NCBI RefSeq assembly: GCF_011386835.1
Contig: NC_088800.1
Coordinates: 19,892,572 to 19,956,571 of the forward strand
Reading direction: 5' to 3'
DNA length: 64,000 nt
DNA from: Chrysemys picta bellii
Taxonomy: Eukaryota > Chordata > Testudines > Emydidae
Of the stretch, positions 34,240 through 45,865 are shown piece by piece. The position numbers were made by a program, and so were the translations under genes. The notes below the pieces were generated by a model. It had not been told where the DNA came from and searched no databases. It worked only from the letters and a program-made list of their open reading frames with translations. Within the stretch, counting starts at the first letter, position 1; each line of letters begins with the position of its first letter.

Positions 34240-35470
34240 GTTTTTGCTATCAGAATTTCTCTTCCAGTTTAGGTACATATCTACCATGATCAAGGTACCT
34301 CTTAATCTGCTCTTTGATAAACTGAATAGAATGAGTTACTTAAATCTTTCCCTATAAGGATGAATTTTCACACCTTGAATCATTGGTATTGCTATTTTCT
34401 GAACCCTTCCAAATTTTCAACATCCTTTTAAAAGTGTGGACACCAGAACTGGACAAAGTATTCCAGTAATGGTCTCACTAAGAAGTAATACCACCTTCCT
34501 GCCTCTATTCAATATTTCCCAACCATCATATTCTCAGTCTTGATCACAGTATTGTTCTGAGACCTGATGTTCAGTTACTTATCCACCACAACTCCAAGTC
34601 TTCTATGGAGTACTGCTCTCAGTCTTCTATCCATTAAGTGTGCCCTACATTCTTTTTCACTAGATGTGGGACCTTGAATTTGTCAGTAGTAAAACACATG
34701 TTGTTCAAGGGAGCCCAGCCACAAGCAATCCAAATTGCGCTGTAAAAATGACTTCCCTAATCATTAGAGAGATAAGGTGGGTGGCGTAATCTTTTATTGG
34801 ACCAACTTGTGCAGATGAGAGAGAAATTTGAGCTTACACAGAACACTTTTTCAGGTGTACCTCACCCACCTTATCTCTGTAATATCCTGGGACCGACATG
34901 GCTACAACAACACTTCCTTAATCATTATTTACCACTCCATCAAATTTTGTGTCACTTGCAAACTTTCCCAGCAATGATTTCCTATTTTTTTCCAGATCGT
35001 TGATAAAGATAGTGAATAGCACTGGGCTAAGAACTCTTTTCTACAGAACACCATTAGAAGCACCCTCAATGGATGATGATTATGATGGTTTACTGTTACT
35101 TCTTGAGATCTATCCATTAGCCAATTCTTAATTTATTTAGTATGTGCTTTTGTACAGTACTATTTTAAATCAGATTATGCAGTACCAAGTCAAATGGTTT
35201 ATAAATAAATATATACAGTATATAAATAAATGTCAACATAGTTATTTACCTTTATCAGCCAAACTTGTACTCTCAGAAAAAAATCTAAGTTGTTTGACAA
35301 GATCTATTTTCCATAAAACCCTATTTATTAGCATTAATTATGCTACTGTCCTTAAATTCTTTACTGATTGCATCCCATGTCAGCCTTTCTGTGGTTTTAT
35401 CAGGATCAATTGGTTAAGCAACCTAAGAGGCTAATTGACCTATATTGATAGTTTCGTTATCATGAGTGTT
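34240..35470 (-). mobile_element. CR1 LINE (antisense), interrupted by a nested element
   Basis: The plus strand carries a long collinear run of the complement of CR1 ORF2: 'gtggacaccagaactggaca' at 34437, 'ttgtgtcacttgcaaacttt' at about 34948, 'tgataaagatagtgaatagc' at 35001, 'gtaccaagtcaaatggttta' at 35181 and 'gatctattttccataaaacc' at 35301. Order and spacing match the antisense RT region. It is broken at 34766-34911 by a short element with a target duplication. The copy is strongly decayed. Confidence 0.88.
34766..34911. mobile_element. Short nested element with 15-bp target duplication
   Basis: The element reads 'agagagataaggtgggtggc' at the left and ends 'tggctacaacaac'. The 15-mers ACTTCCCTAATCATT (34751-34765) and ACTTCCTTAATCATT (34912-34926) flank it, differing at one base, and the flanks rejoin into continuous CR1 consensus when it is removed. 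An internal inverted pair 'gagataaggtgggtgg' / 'ctcacccaccttatctc' is present. A truncated relative lies at 43868-43941. A 15-bp duplication points to LINE-type insertion more than cut-and-paste, so its class is open. Confidence 0.8.
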
Positions 35471-36850
35471 TTGTCAAGGAGTTCTATGTGCAGATGTTAC
35501 TTTAGTATGGAAATTCAGTTGAGAGCATTTGGCACATTTGCTGTTCTTGTGGTAAATTGAGAAATAGCTTTGTTAAGAATACATATTAAGAAAGAGGCAT
35601 TGTGTTGTGGTGAGGATTATTCACTCCATAATGCTGCTCCACAAAAGTAAAAAATTAAAGAAGTTTATGCAAGGCCTTCTTGGTTAAAGTAAACCAATTA
35701 CATGCATTTGAATAATGTTTGCTTACCTAATTAATTCCAAGTTAAATTTCTACATGGTTTGGGAACTGGCGGTCTCCAAAAATCAACAGAGGTGCTTTTG
35801 ATGACATTCTCTAGATATTCTCTTTTGGGGATTGGAGGCAGTATGTTTTCAGTCAAATGTCCTCAAATTGTGGAACTCACTTTCTCTGATGCTTTACCAG
35901 AGCCCAAATTTACTACTATTCAGAGTATAATGCAAGACATCTCTTTGGTTAAGCATATGATAGACTATAGTTATCATTCACTGAGGCAGTATGGAGAGGG
36001 GAACTATGGTATCTTTTATGGTCAGTTTAAATGTATGAGATGCTCCATTTAATCTAAGAAATGCATTGGGCACAAACAATGGCAGTGGTGTATAAAAATA
36101 CCAGTTAATAAACAAAAGTGCACCAAAGTGGAAGTTATTCAATTTAACATTTTCTTATTTGACATTTTATCTATGGATTTCTCCACTTCTGCTTGTTTGT
36201 AATACTTAAACAGTTTAATTACAATTTCTAGATGGAACAAGTTAATGACCAAGTGTTGTGTTGGTGTGCAACAATTTATGGATAAGATGGTTGTGAAATT
36301 TGAGCCACTCAAGACTAATCAGAAAGAAACTACTTACTAGTTAGCTGCTTTGGAGATGATACAAAGAGGATAAGGATGAGATTAAAACTGAATTTACGAA
36401 GGAAATCAAGACTAAAATTGAGAACAGAGTTGGCTGAAAAGATAACATGCAAATGAGTATATTAATGAGAATCCAGGGACAAAATTAGTTAGATCCATTG
36501 ATCTGGAAAGTTCTGGAAGATGCCTATCTGAGATACTGACCTTTTGGAACTTAATTATGGTTATTGCTGCCCTATAAATACCTAAGGACAGACAGTTTCA
36601 AGGCTGCAGTTTGTTTTAGCTGTCCCACCAAGAGTGAAGCTCCCTAGGAATGTCTCTAGGAATGATTTGAAACTGATCCAGCAAGCTGCTGAGCCTCTCT
36701 CAGAGTTGTTGAAAACTGCTCCACTCCAGTCAATTGGAGTGAAAGACCCTTGGTACTTTTCAGGAGGCATGCAGACTCTTGCAGGATCAGGTCCTTGAAA
36801 ACAGTTGTTTGTGATCAGAATAAGATTATAAAGGCTGCCAATAATTTAAG
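35471..36850. other. Intronic DNA; one dispersed-repeat scrap
   Basis: 36690-36800 ends with 'agactcttgcaggatcaggt', the CAGGATCAG-type dispersed repeat also seen near 7395. The 97-codon plus-strand open frame at 35759-36052 has no recognised motif and no strong splice sites. Confidence 0.4.
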
Positions 36851-36979
36851 TATCAGAGGGGTAGCCGTGTTAATCTGAATCTGTAAAAAGCAACAGAGGG
36901 TCCTGTGGCACCTTTAAGACTAACAGAAGTATTGGAGCATAAGCTTTCTTGGGTGAATGCCCACTTCATCAGATGCAAG
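36851..36979 (+). mobile_element. Short element, GTAGCCGTGTTA family (copy 1, full length)
   Basis: It begins 'tatcagaggggtagccgtgt', has the internal 'ggtcctgtggcacctttaag' and 'ggagcataagctttcttggg' blocks, and ends 'catcagatgcaag'. The flanking 8-mers AATTTAAG (36843-36850) and AATTTAAT (36980-36987) match at 7 of 8. It is a very abundant turtle repeat type. Other copies are at 52786-52881 (minus, truncated) and 54843-54967 (plus). Confidence 0.8.
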
Positions 36980-38139
36980 AATTTAATGACTCCAGCATTA
37001 AACTGTTATTTCCCTGATGACTTGCCCCCATAAGTATCATGTAATGCATCATGCCAAGAGGCTTTTCATACAGAACTGCTTTATTCAGTTGCTAACATAC
37101 ATCTTCCCATTTTCTGATTCCATGACTTCAATTCTTGCTACTCTGTGTCAAACTTAAAATGACAAGACCTCTTTCAGAGTGCCAGTTTTTGAGCTTATTA
37201 TGAACACCACATCTATATTAGCCAAAAGATGATGATAGTTTGATGGAGAAATTAAATGTTGACTAAGATAACTTGAACTCAAATATGTACTCCTTTTTCC
37301 AGTTGGCTAAGGATAGTTTTTGCTGGCCAGGTCTATGCAGAACATTTTTTCTGAAGACTGAGAAAGAAGAACTTTGCATCCAGTTTCTCCTGTTCCTGAT
37401 GTTATAATAATCTGCATGTGCTTTCAAAGTCACATATGCTTACCTTTGTGACAAAAGTAAAGTTTTAATATTTTTTACTCCGGTTAGCCCTGTAGTTCCT
37501 ACACAGCTATGAAAAAGTAAGATGGATTTCATTCTTTTATTCTGCATTATCAATAAGTTAGAACTTTAAATGAATCTGTTACACCTCTACAGAACCATGT
37601 CAAAGCTAAATTGCACAGGTATCAGAAGCTTAGTACATTCATCTGGAAATCAGTGAGAGACCAACAAAATCCTACAAGACTTTTTGACTGTTACTATTCA
37701 GAGTAATTTTAGGAAGTGTCTACCAGTAGGCCAATACTCACATAAAGCTTAATCCTCCCTCCCTTCAGTATTGAAGAGTGGGGATTTCGGTGAGACTGCT
37801 CTCATTAGTAAAGCTTTGCAGAATCTGTCCCTTTCTTGGTGAAGGAAGAATGCTTTAGGGAAAATACCCCATCTTCCTATATAACCATTTTGGCAGATTT
37901 GTTAAATATGGTTTGTGAGGCAATCTTGTAAAATAAAAGATAATTTAAGAAAGTATTTTGGACACGAACCCATTGTGTATTAACATGAACTTATATTTTG
38001 TTAGTTGTGATGACTATATCTAATTTGTAGTTTTGCTTTCTGGCATATTGCTTGACTTTGAGTTAATATTAAGTTTAGGGCATAGCCACAGATACCATAT
38101 GAGTGCTTTCTCAAATTTCCTAACGTATGTATTCTACCC
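36980..38139. other. Intronic DNA, nothing recognised
   Basis: No repeat or exon-like segment identified. Confidence 0.35.
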
Positions 38140-38285
38140 ACTTTCTACTTAGGACAACTGAGGCACACAGTGGCTAAGCAACTTCCCCGAAGTCACAGTG
38201 TGAATCATCGGTATAGTTACCAATTGATCCAGGAAGTTCTGACTCCCATTCCCCTGCTTTAGCCACTAGGCATCATTCCTTGAAG
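38140..38285 (-). mobile_element. MIR/CORE-SINE relic
   Basis: Antisense MIR-like order: 'aggacaactgaggcacacag' at 38152, 'gcaacttccccgaagtcaca' at 38178, 'aagttctgactcccattccc' at 38234 and 'agccactaggcatcattcct' at 38261. Confidence 0.7.
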
Positions 38286-40514
38286 ATGTAGGTCTGTTTG
38301 GAGCACTGACACTTCCAGCCTCGGTCTTTTCGGTACTTAATTTGATACCTAAACACCACATGTGTGACACTTCTCATTTAACTACACTGAAAAACCATGG
38401 TACTATTCCAGTTTAGAGAACAACAGTATATGGTATCAGCCACTTTAAGAAAAATGTGCCTCTCCTGAGCATTACAGTAAGTTAGTGAACTTCTAATTCA
38501 ACTCATTAGGAATCCTTTACTTTCACTGGTCTCCATTGTACACTTCATACAAATATTTTCTTGGTCAAACTCTTTTACAGTACTTAGTCATTTTTCTTTT
38601 TGCTGGAAACCACATTTCACTCCAATAAAACAATGCCCCTAAAGCTAAACATATGGTAATAATAAAGAATAATATTGTTATTCGGGATTAATGTTCTTCC
38701 ATAAATCCCGTATCTTATACTGATTATGACATAGGATTGGGTATGCTGGTACTCTTTTGCATTAATTATGGTGTTAATAACCTAACTAGCATTAAAATAG
38801 AAAAAGAGAAAGACAGACAAAATTCAGAATCATGTTTACAAAAGTAATTGTTACTAAACAATAAGCAAATTTTAACAGTTTATAGCCAAACCGTGTACAA
38901 CAAATATCTGAGTTTCAAATCAAGGATATCCCTAATCTTCATCCTCTTCATTAATATTCATAGTCACAAGGAATCATTTATTTTTGATTTATTCCAAAAG
39001 TAAGCTCACAGACCCAAAGAAAGAAAAGGCTATATCCCTAAATTCTAGCTTTTGATTTATTGGAAACAAAATGACTGCCTGAACACTTTCATCCATGAAG
39101 GTTTACTTTAGAAGAACAAGTCTCCCATTGGATGTGTCTTAAGGTTTAGATTTGAGAAAAAAAAATTTTGGAGTTGATTTTTTTTCTATTACTTGTAGGG
39201 GAGTCTTTTTGCTTTACTCCTCTTTGGTCTTGTGCATCAAAGGTCCCTCCATAAAATTACACACCCCTTTTTCTCTAGCAGAGACCTGCTGGACTTTGGC
39301 TGCTCTTTCCAATTTTCCTTGCTCTTTATACATTTTTCTGAATACCAAATACAATAAAAAGCCTTGAAAATGCACTCTGTTGTGTAGTAACATGTATAAA
39401 CTGATAGTTACAGATTCACAATTACTACTATGTTACATTTTTGGTGAACTTCTTCCATAAATCATTCTTTTCAGAAAGTTCCATGCGACAAGTCCTGTCA
39501 ATCAATAACTTCTGATGGTAGGTACCTTGCTCTTTTTCCAATGCAACCTGGTCCATCTTCTAAATAGGGATAAGCAAGCACAAACAGTCTTCTATCTGTT
39601 GGTACCTGACAGGTCATTGATTGTGCAAACTTGTGATGTGTTCATGTTCCAAACCTTCAGATGCTTCATCACCCAGGCTCAGAAATTTTGGATTTCCTTG
39701 CAGTATCACACTCATTTTCCCCTTGGACTGAGGCTGTGAATTCCATAAATTCCATGTTTAATTTAAAGAAACCTTTATAAATAGTCTCTTCTACTTGATA
39801 GTCTTGATAACTGAAAAGGAAGAATTCTCCACAGTGATTTTTTTCAGGTGAACAGTATCTTTTGATGCCATGAGTGGCAGGAATCTGTGTGCATTGAAGA
39901 GACGGGGGAAGGAATCCAGATTGCCTGTCAGAGTAATTTTTTCTCAAGTCCCAAGCTGATGAGTAAGGGATACATTTATATTGTTCCAGTATTATCTTGT
40001 CAATTCTGGCATAGGTAAGCTGATTTCTGATTCTAACATCAGAGCCTCTATTTCCTCAGCCAATCTGAAACAATTTGCTTATCTAGAGAAGATCAAGACA
40101 TTTTACTCAAAACCTAGTTCCCCTCCTCACTAACTCCTGAAGTTTTTCAAAACTTTGTACAGAACATCAAACTTCCTTACTATAAGAGTATGTTGTTCTT
40201 TTATGCACAGAGAAATTTTTGATCCCATGAATAGGCCTTTACTTGATATTTTATTTACCTAGTTTTCTAAGTAAGTATTCAGAGTTTTCACTAGTAAGAT
40301 TTGCCTTGCAGTTAAATCTAATAAGATTCAAGCCATAATTTTAAATATGCTAAATAATGACTTTATCATGGAAATTTGATTTTTACTAAAATCCCTGTTT
40401 TTCATTTCTTTACCAATGCTTATATCTCCTTACTCACTCTTCCCTCATGTAGGCCATTAATTAGATTTCAACAAATCTTTTAAAGTTTTATGGAGAGACC
40501 AAGAAACTTTTCAG
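38286..40514. other. AT-rich intronic DNA, nothing recognised
   Basis: Short open frames (71-92 codons) on both strands have no motif and no convincing splice sites. No repeat family was named. Confidence 0.4.
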
Positions 40515-40595
40515 AGTAGCAACCGTGTTAGTCTGTATCCGCAAAAAGAACAGGAGTACTTGTGGCACCTTAGAGACTAACAAATTTATTGCAGT
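40515..40595 (+). mobile_element. Short element fragment, GTTAGTCTGTAT family
   Basis: The segment 'tcagagtagcaaccgtgtta', with 'ggagtacttgtggcacctta' and 'gagactaacaaatttattg', matches the first half of a second abundant turtle short element. That element is distantly similar to the 36851 family (shared 'gtgttagtct' and 'tgtggcacctt' motifs). It is cut off at about 40595; no duplication was seen. Confidence 0.7.
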
Positions 40596-40774
40596 TCTAT
40601 CAATGCCTGCCAAAGTAGAACGTGAAAGGAATAATGATTTCTTAGAATTCCACTAATGATACTCATTTCTGGAGGTCTGAATGCTTGCTTGAGAAGAAAA
40701 ATTAAATATTTTTCGTTTTATTATTAGTATTGTCACTAGAAGTCCCATTCAGGGCCCCTTGTACTAGGCTTTGG

Positions 40775-41245
40775 TGCATCAGCATAGAAAGACAGCTCCT
40801 GTCCTGAGAGCTTTCAGTCTGAATGCCTTTGGGGCCTTTTTTTCACAAGATTCTAAAGGCAAACATAGTCAGGTGCACTTGGTGGTCAGTCCATTCTTTT
40901 TAATTCAGATGTCTTCCTGGGATACATATTTAGATAAATCTGTCCTTCACACCTTACAAATATACATATGCCTCATCTTGATGCATGGCTACATCTCTTC
41001 AGTTTCAAAGAATGCAAACCTATAAGTCTGCCTTGCCTTTAAGGACGGTGCACAGCTTTTTCTTCCAGTGGGCACCCTGCATAATGTCCAGCTATTTCTG
41101 CTGACCAAGTACAAGTGGTGGCCCAGATGAGAGCGCTCTCCTATCACTTCGGGATAGCTTTCTCTCAGTATGACTAAGCACTAGAAGGTTGGGAATAGGC
41201 AACTGAAAGCTCTCAGGACAGGAGCTGTCTTTCTATGCTGATGCA
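40775..41245. repeat. Perfect 43-bp inverted repeat enclosing 385 bp
   Basis: The arm at 40775-40817 starts TGCATCAGCATAGAAAGACA and ends GAGAGCTTTCAG. The arm at 41203-41245 is its exact reverse complement, 43 of 43 bases. The arm itself derives from a dispersed reptile repeat (block 'agacagctcctgtcctgaga'), but such old repeats are usually diverged. A perfect match therefore suggests a fairly recent inverted duplication or conversion. Outside the arms the flanks do not pair. Confidence 0.9.
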
Positions 41246-42623
41246 TTCAGAGGGATACATGCGCATTCCATTTCTATGCAGTCAAAGGCTGAGGTTCTGC
41301 AGCTCGTTGAGAGGAGGTATAACTATAAACTGGAACTCTGGACAGCTGAGGATGGTGTAATGTTTTTTAATTTGTTGTTGCTGCCTCACATGTTTGCAGA
41401 TCAAGCCATGCCCTTTCCTACCTGCATTCCATTGTGTGCAATTTGACTGCAAGAGAAGTTAAAAAAAATAAAAATAAAAGCAGCAAAATCCAGTCTGACT
41501 ATAGAAAAACTGCATATAAAAGCACACTGCAAACTGATCTCACCATAGTAAAACTAGGTACATCAGTTTAATGATGGGGAGCCTCAACTGTGGTAAAGTT
41601 TTGGTACTTAGTTATATGAACTATCTAACATTTACAGAGAACTCCACTGGGTGACAGAGCCAGCTCTCCCCCTAAAATCTCCTTTAACACAAAGAGCTTT
41701 AAATACACTATCTCCTTCCCTGACAATCACCATCACTTTAGTTGGTGTTTTCTTCTAGCCAAGGCCTGGTGACCTGGTACCTTCCTCCAGCATCTTTGGT
41801 GGATAAACTCCCTTCTTCTCCAGAGTCTGATTGTGGGTCACCATGGGGGTGTACTATACCCCTCAAATCCTAACTGGGAGGGGAATAAGTAATAGTATCA
41901 CTCACATTATAGCACTGAACCACAAACTCCTGCTGCTCTATGAAGTTTTTTCCTGATTGGTTCAAAGACAGCACACAAACTATAACCATCCTTTCTGATA
42001 AAATGAGTCACAATGCCTTCTGCTAGCTCTCCTGGCCACGTGGGTTTCAGGAAACCAGACCCAGTACTGCAACTATTACAGATAACAATCAAACAATTCA
42101 TCTTAAAATTAAAAGTAAGTAACATGAACATTTTCCTCAACATCTTCTGTAAGTCTCATGGCAAGAAAATTGTGAAATTTAGACAAGATATTTCATAAAG
42201 CTGATCCAATATCACAACTTTTTTTGTAAACTTGAAGAAAAAGGTAGTTTTTGACAAAATATATTCTGATCCAAAATTTCTCCTAGGTCTAGTCTTTCAT
42301 TATGATTTGTATAGCATTATTGTCAACACCAGAAAAATCATGAATCAGACCCTAAGAAATCATGTGATTGGCTGCAAAATCATGATTTTTTTTTAAAATA
42401 ATTAATGTTTGGGGCTTATTTGCCTTCTGTTTTTTGAGCCGTTAGCATTGTTTTCATATTTTTTTCTGAAATCACGATGGCTAGAAACTTACTTTTTTAA
42501 TTAAGCTGAGTCATGTAATGACCTGACATAAGGAATCAGGGTTTTAAGAAAAATACCAAATAGCCCAAGAATTGGCAACAAATTATGTATACAATGAGAA
42601 GTAGTTAAATGAGAGTTTTAGGA
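41246..42623. other. Intronic DNA; weak exon-like segment on minus strand
   Basis: The minus strand at 42073-41907 is open, with acceptor-like 'gtaatagttgcag' (42080-42068) and a donor-like GTGAGT (41906-41901). The reading starts TGSGFLKPTWPGELAEGIVT but meets a TAA just before the donor. It could be a repeat remnant. Nothing else was recognised. Confidence 0.25.
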
Positions 42624-43662
42624 TGTGACCTGGCTACTAGTGGGGAGCCAGCTGTGGTCCCTCAATTAGGGTGAACTGCAAAGAATGGGGCAAACAATCC
42701 CCATAAAACTGGTGGCTATTCTAATACTTAGATTTACCAAGCCAGCATAAAACAGCTTCTTTATTACCTTACTGGTTACTCAGAAGTCCAAACAACATAG
42801 TTCCCTTAAAGTGATCCAGCCTCAGGCCTCCATCGAGGTACTCATGTCAAATATGATGAAAATTTCTGTAAATCTTATTTCATCATATAAAAGAAAAGGT
42901 TCTACCAATCCAAAAGGATCGGACACATTACCTCCCAGGTTATTGAATATTCCAGATCTTACCCAAATACACACTACAGCCAATTCTTATGAACTAAACT
43001 AACATTTTGTAAAAACAAAGGAGAGAGAGTATAGTTAAAAGATCAATATATATACAGACATGAGTTTAATTCTTAAGATTCAGATTCATAGCAGAGATGG
43101 TGAGCTTCATAGTTGCAAAGAGTTCTTTTAGAAATAGTTCATAGGTTATAGTCCAATGTCTAAATATCATATTCAGGGCATACCAGCATAACTGGGACCT
43201 CAGTCTTGTGACTCCAACTTCCCCTGATGAAGCCTAAGCAGATATGAGATGACAGAATCAGGACCCAAGGATCTTTTATACAATTTCATGTCCTCTTTGA
43301 CAAGTTGGGAGTTCCTCCAGGAGCAAAAGGAACAATTAGGATGACTTTGAAGGAGGTCCATCACTGGTACTCAGCTATAGAATTAACATAAGGCAATTTG
43401 CTTGTTCCTCCACCATTCACAGTATATTTCAAAGGGAGATGAATACCGAGATATCCCGTGTTTACAATTCATTTAAAGGCTAGGATGTTTTTTTTTTATC
43501 TCTGAACTATCAGAATACAGCGTAGACAGGGACTGTTGATTACATTGTCAACCCTACTCATACATATGTAAATACACAAAAACACAAACATTATCTCCCC
43601 ACATGTCTTTTGAGGGTTGTTTATTTTGCAGGATGTTTAACCCTTTCTAGCCATGCGTCACA
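42624..43662 (-). mobile_element. Solo LTR of an endogenous retrovirus (antisense)
   Basis: The terminal hexamers TGTGAC (42624) and GTCACA (ending 43662) are perfect inverse copies, giving TG...CA ends. The flanking pentamers TAGGA (42619-42623) and TAGGG (43663-43667) agree at 4 of 5. Read on the minus strand it has a TATA-type 'tgtataaaagatcc' at 43282-43269 and an AATAAA at 42765-42760, in the right order for U3-R-U5. At 1039 bp with no viral genes attached, it is a solo LTR. Its orientation matches FGF7 transcription. Confidence 0.8.
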
Positions 43663-43867
43663 TAGGGATGGGTGAATATCCCCACTATTTGGATGATTTT
43701 GTATTCAGGGACGCTAGTATTTGGGAAGTATTTGTAGGCCCAAAATAATCTGCCCCTCCTTGGTCCTGGGGAACAACAGCTGGCCCACATTGTCTCCAGA
43801 GCTTTTTTTCATGGAACTGGTAAAGCAGGCCTGCTTCGCGGTTTTGACTAATTTTCGGAAAGCAGGT
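43663..43867. other. Nothing recognised
   Basis: Short unassigned spacer between the LTR and the next repeat fragment. Confidence 0.3.
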
Positions 43868-43941
43868 GGGTGAAGTAATATTACTTCATCCCCCTTCTCT
43901 TGCTAATATCCTGGGACAAACACAGCTACAACAACACTGCA
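43868..43941. mobile_element. Internally deleted relative of the 34766 short element
   Basis: 'gtgggtgaagtaatattact' at the left and 'taatatcctgggacaaacac' with 'agctacaacaacact' at the right match the two ends of the 34766-34911 element, with most of the middle absent. Confidence 0.7.
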
Positions 43942-45479
43942 AACAACAATGGAGATAATTTTCAAAGAAGCAGGCAGCCTGCCTAGCTTATCCATTCTGC
44001 AGTGTGGAAACCAGACAAACAAACACTTCCAGCTAAATTTTCTGCTGGCATAACTGCCAAGTTTCACACAGTTCTCTCAAATGGTTGTTTTTATTTTTAA
44101 AAATATAGTGTGTATGTAATATTGTATGCGTGTGTGTTTATAGTTGTAAATTAGAAAGGTTAGTGTCTGATTATCTGCATTCTGTTCTTAAGAATTTCAA
44201 GTTCAGGCATATTTTATACAATATGTAATTGCCTATACATTTATAGGCTCTTCTGGCTGGCTGCAGAGACCAAAAGTCGTGAGTAATGTAAAAATGCTAT
44301 GTTGCAGAGCAGAAGACACAGCCCAAAGGAGATGGGGACAAAGATGGCTCTAAACCATAAGCTGTTCTCATTTATACTGTGTCCCCCTCCCCTCACAAGG
44401 GCTGCCTATGGTTTGCTCTGCAACTTGCCGTAGCTGTGAATCACCATAGCATACACTATGGAGACTGTCGTCCCACCCCGACACACCACCTCAGGCTCCT
44501 GGCACAATGTGCGCTATGGCTGGTGAGGCCTGCAGAGGGGGAATTCTCCCTAGGCTGCCTGCTTGGCTTTTTGGCCCCTTTGCACCAGTGTACAGGGGCC
44601 ATAGCCAGAATCTCCTCTAGTATGTTTTTAGTAGATTTTTATCCTAGTATTATTATAAATTGTTGGCAAACATTACAAAGAATAATTGTTCCCTCTAATT
44701 GTTAATTAAAGTGTTCATAAAATGAGTCCAAAAAGGAACAAAGTGACATTCCCATAGCTGAATATTGTAAACCCCATGTTAAATATAAAGTAGAGCGCTT
44801 TCTTATCAGTGAAGTTGTTTTCCCAGATACAGCTAGCAAGTGAGTTCTTTTAAAAAATAAAACAAAAAGAATAAAAAGCCAATAAACTGGAGACATAAGA
44901 GCATAGCTGGCTACAGTATTAGTTAGGAATTTAAACTTACTCTCTAGAGCATTTGGCACAGGAACAAAAGGAAGATTTCAGATCATTTCAAGGTTGGGAT
45001 AGTAAAATCCTCATCTGAACAGGTTAGGATGTCTCAGAAGATACAATTTCGTTCATAAACACGACATTACATGCTGTAATATTTCTTGAGTCTCAGTACT
45101 CAGTGTAAAATGTAAAGCAAGCACTACTTAGTTTATAACACATTTTAGCTAAATTTCCAAACTGAAATCTGTGATTTGCCATGAGAACAGCTGAAGCAAG
45201 ACATCTCAACACATTAATTGCAGAGACTATGAAAACACAAACAGGCAGTACATAATTCCTTGCAATGTACAAAATCCAAGTGGCTTCTTAAAAAGTAATG
45301 CTACCCCCACGAGTGGGTGGTGATAGAAAACATCTGGCTCATTCTTTTGCCTTTTGAGACACTATTTGGACATACATTTATATAATCTGATTCAGTCACT
45401 CAGATTGCTCTGGTTCTACTGATGACAAATAATTCAGATTTTGGCATAACCTGAATTAAAACAGAATATTGAATCACTG
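43942..45479. other. Intronic DNA; one GC-richer block
   Basis: 44365-44620 is GC-richer and ends 'tgcaccagtgtacaggggcc'. It looks like an old repeat, and its 108-codon open frame has no recognised motif. The remainder is AT-rich without named elements. Confidence 0.35.
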
Positions 45480-45865
45480 ACTAACAGAAATAAGAGTTGA
45501 AAAAGACCTAGCAGATCCACTAGTCCATTTCCCATTAAACAAATGAGCTGTTGTCTACACTAATTTACTTATATTGTCCAGTCTACTGTTCAAAATGTCC
45601 TTAGTCCCCTTTAGGGTGACCTGATGTTCTGATTTTATAGGGGCATTCCCAATATTTGGGGCTTTTTCTTATATAAGCACCTATTACCCCCCACCTCCTG
45701 TCCCATTTTTTCACATTTGCTATCTGGCAACCCTAGTCCCCTTGATCAACTATCAAAACTGCCCACAAGTTTTTCCTGATATTCAGTCTAATATTTCCTT
45801 GTCCTAACTTCATCTCATTACTTCTAGTTACACATTTTACCACCCTAAAAATCCCTTTTCTAGGA
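45480..45865 (-). mobile_element. CR1/L3 LINE 3' region (antisense), interrupted
   Basis: Plus-strand blocks 'acctagcagatccactagtc' at 45507, 'tttttcctgatattcagtct' at 45771 and 'tccttgtcctaacttcatct' at 45795 are the complement of a CR1-group LINE C-terminus/3' end. A hAT MITE interrupts it at 45612-45735, with its own 8-bp duplication. Confidence 0.75.
45612..45735. mobile_element. hAT MITE, TAGGGTGACC family, nested in LINE
   Basis: A 124-bp element with termini TAGGGTGACCTGAT and ATCTGGCAACCCTA (imperfect inverted repeats). It is flanked by perfect 8-bp duplications GTCCCCTT at 45604-45611 and 45736-45743. The interior 'aatatttggggctttttctt' is typical of this very common turtle MITE. 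Confidence 0.92.
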
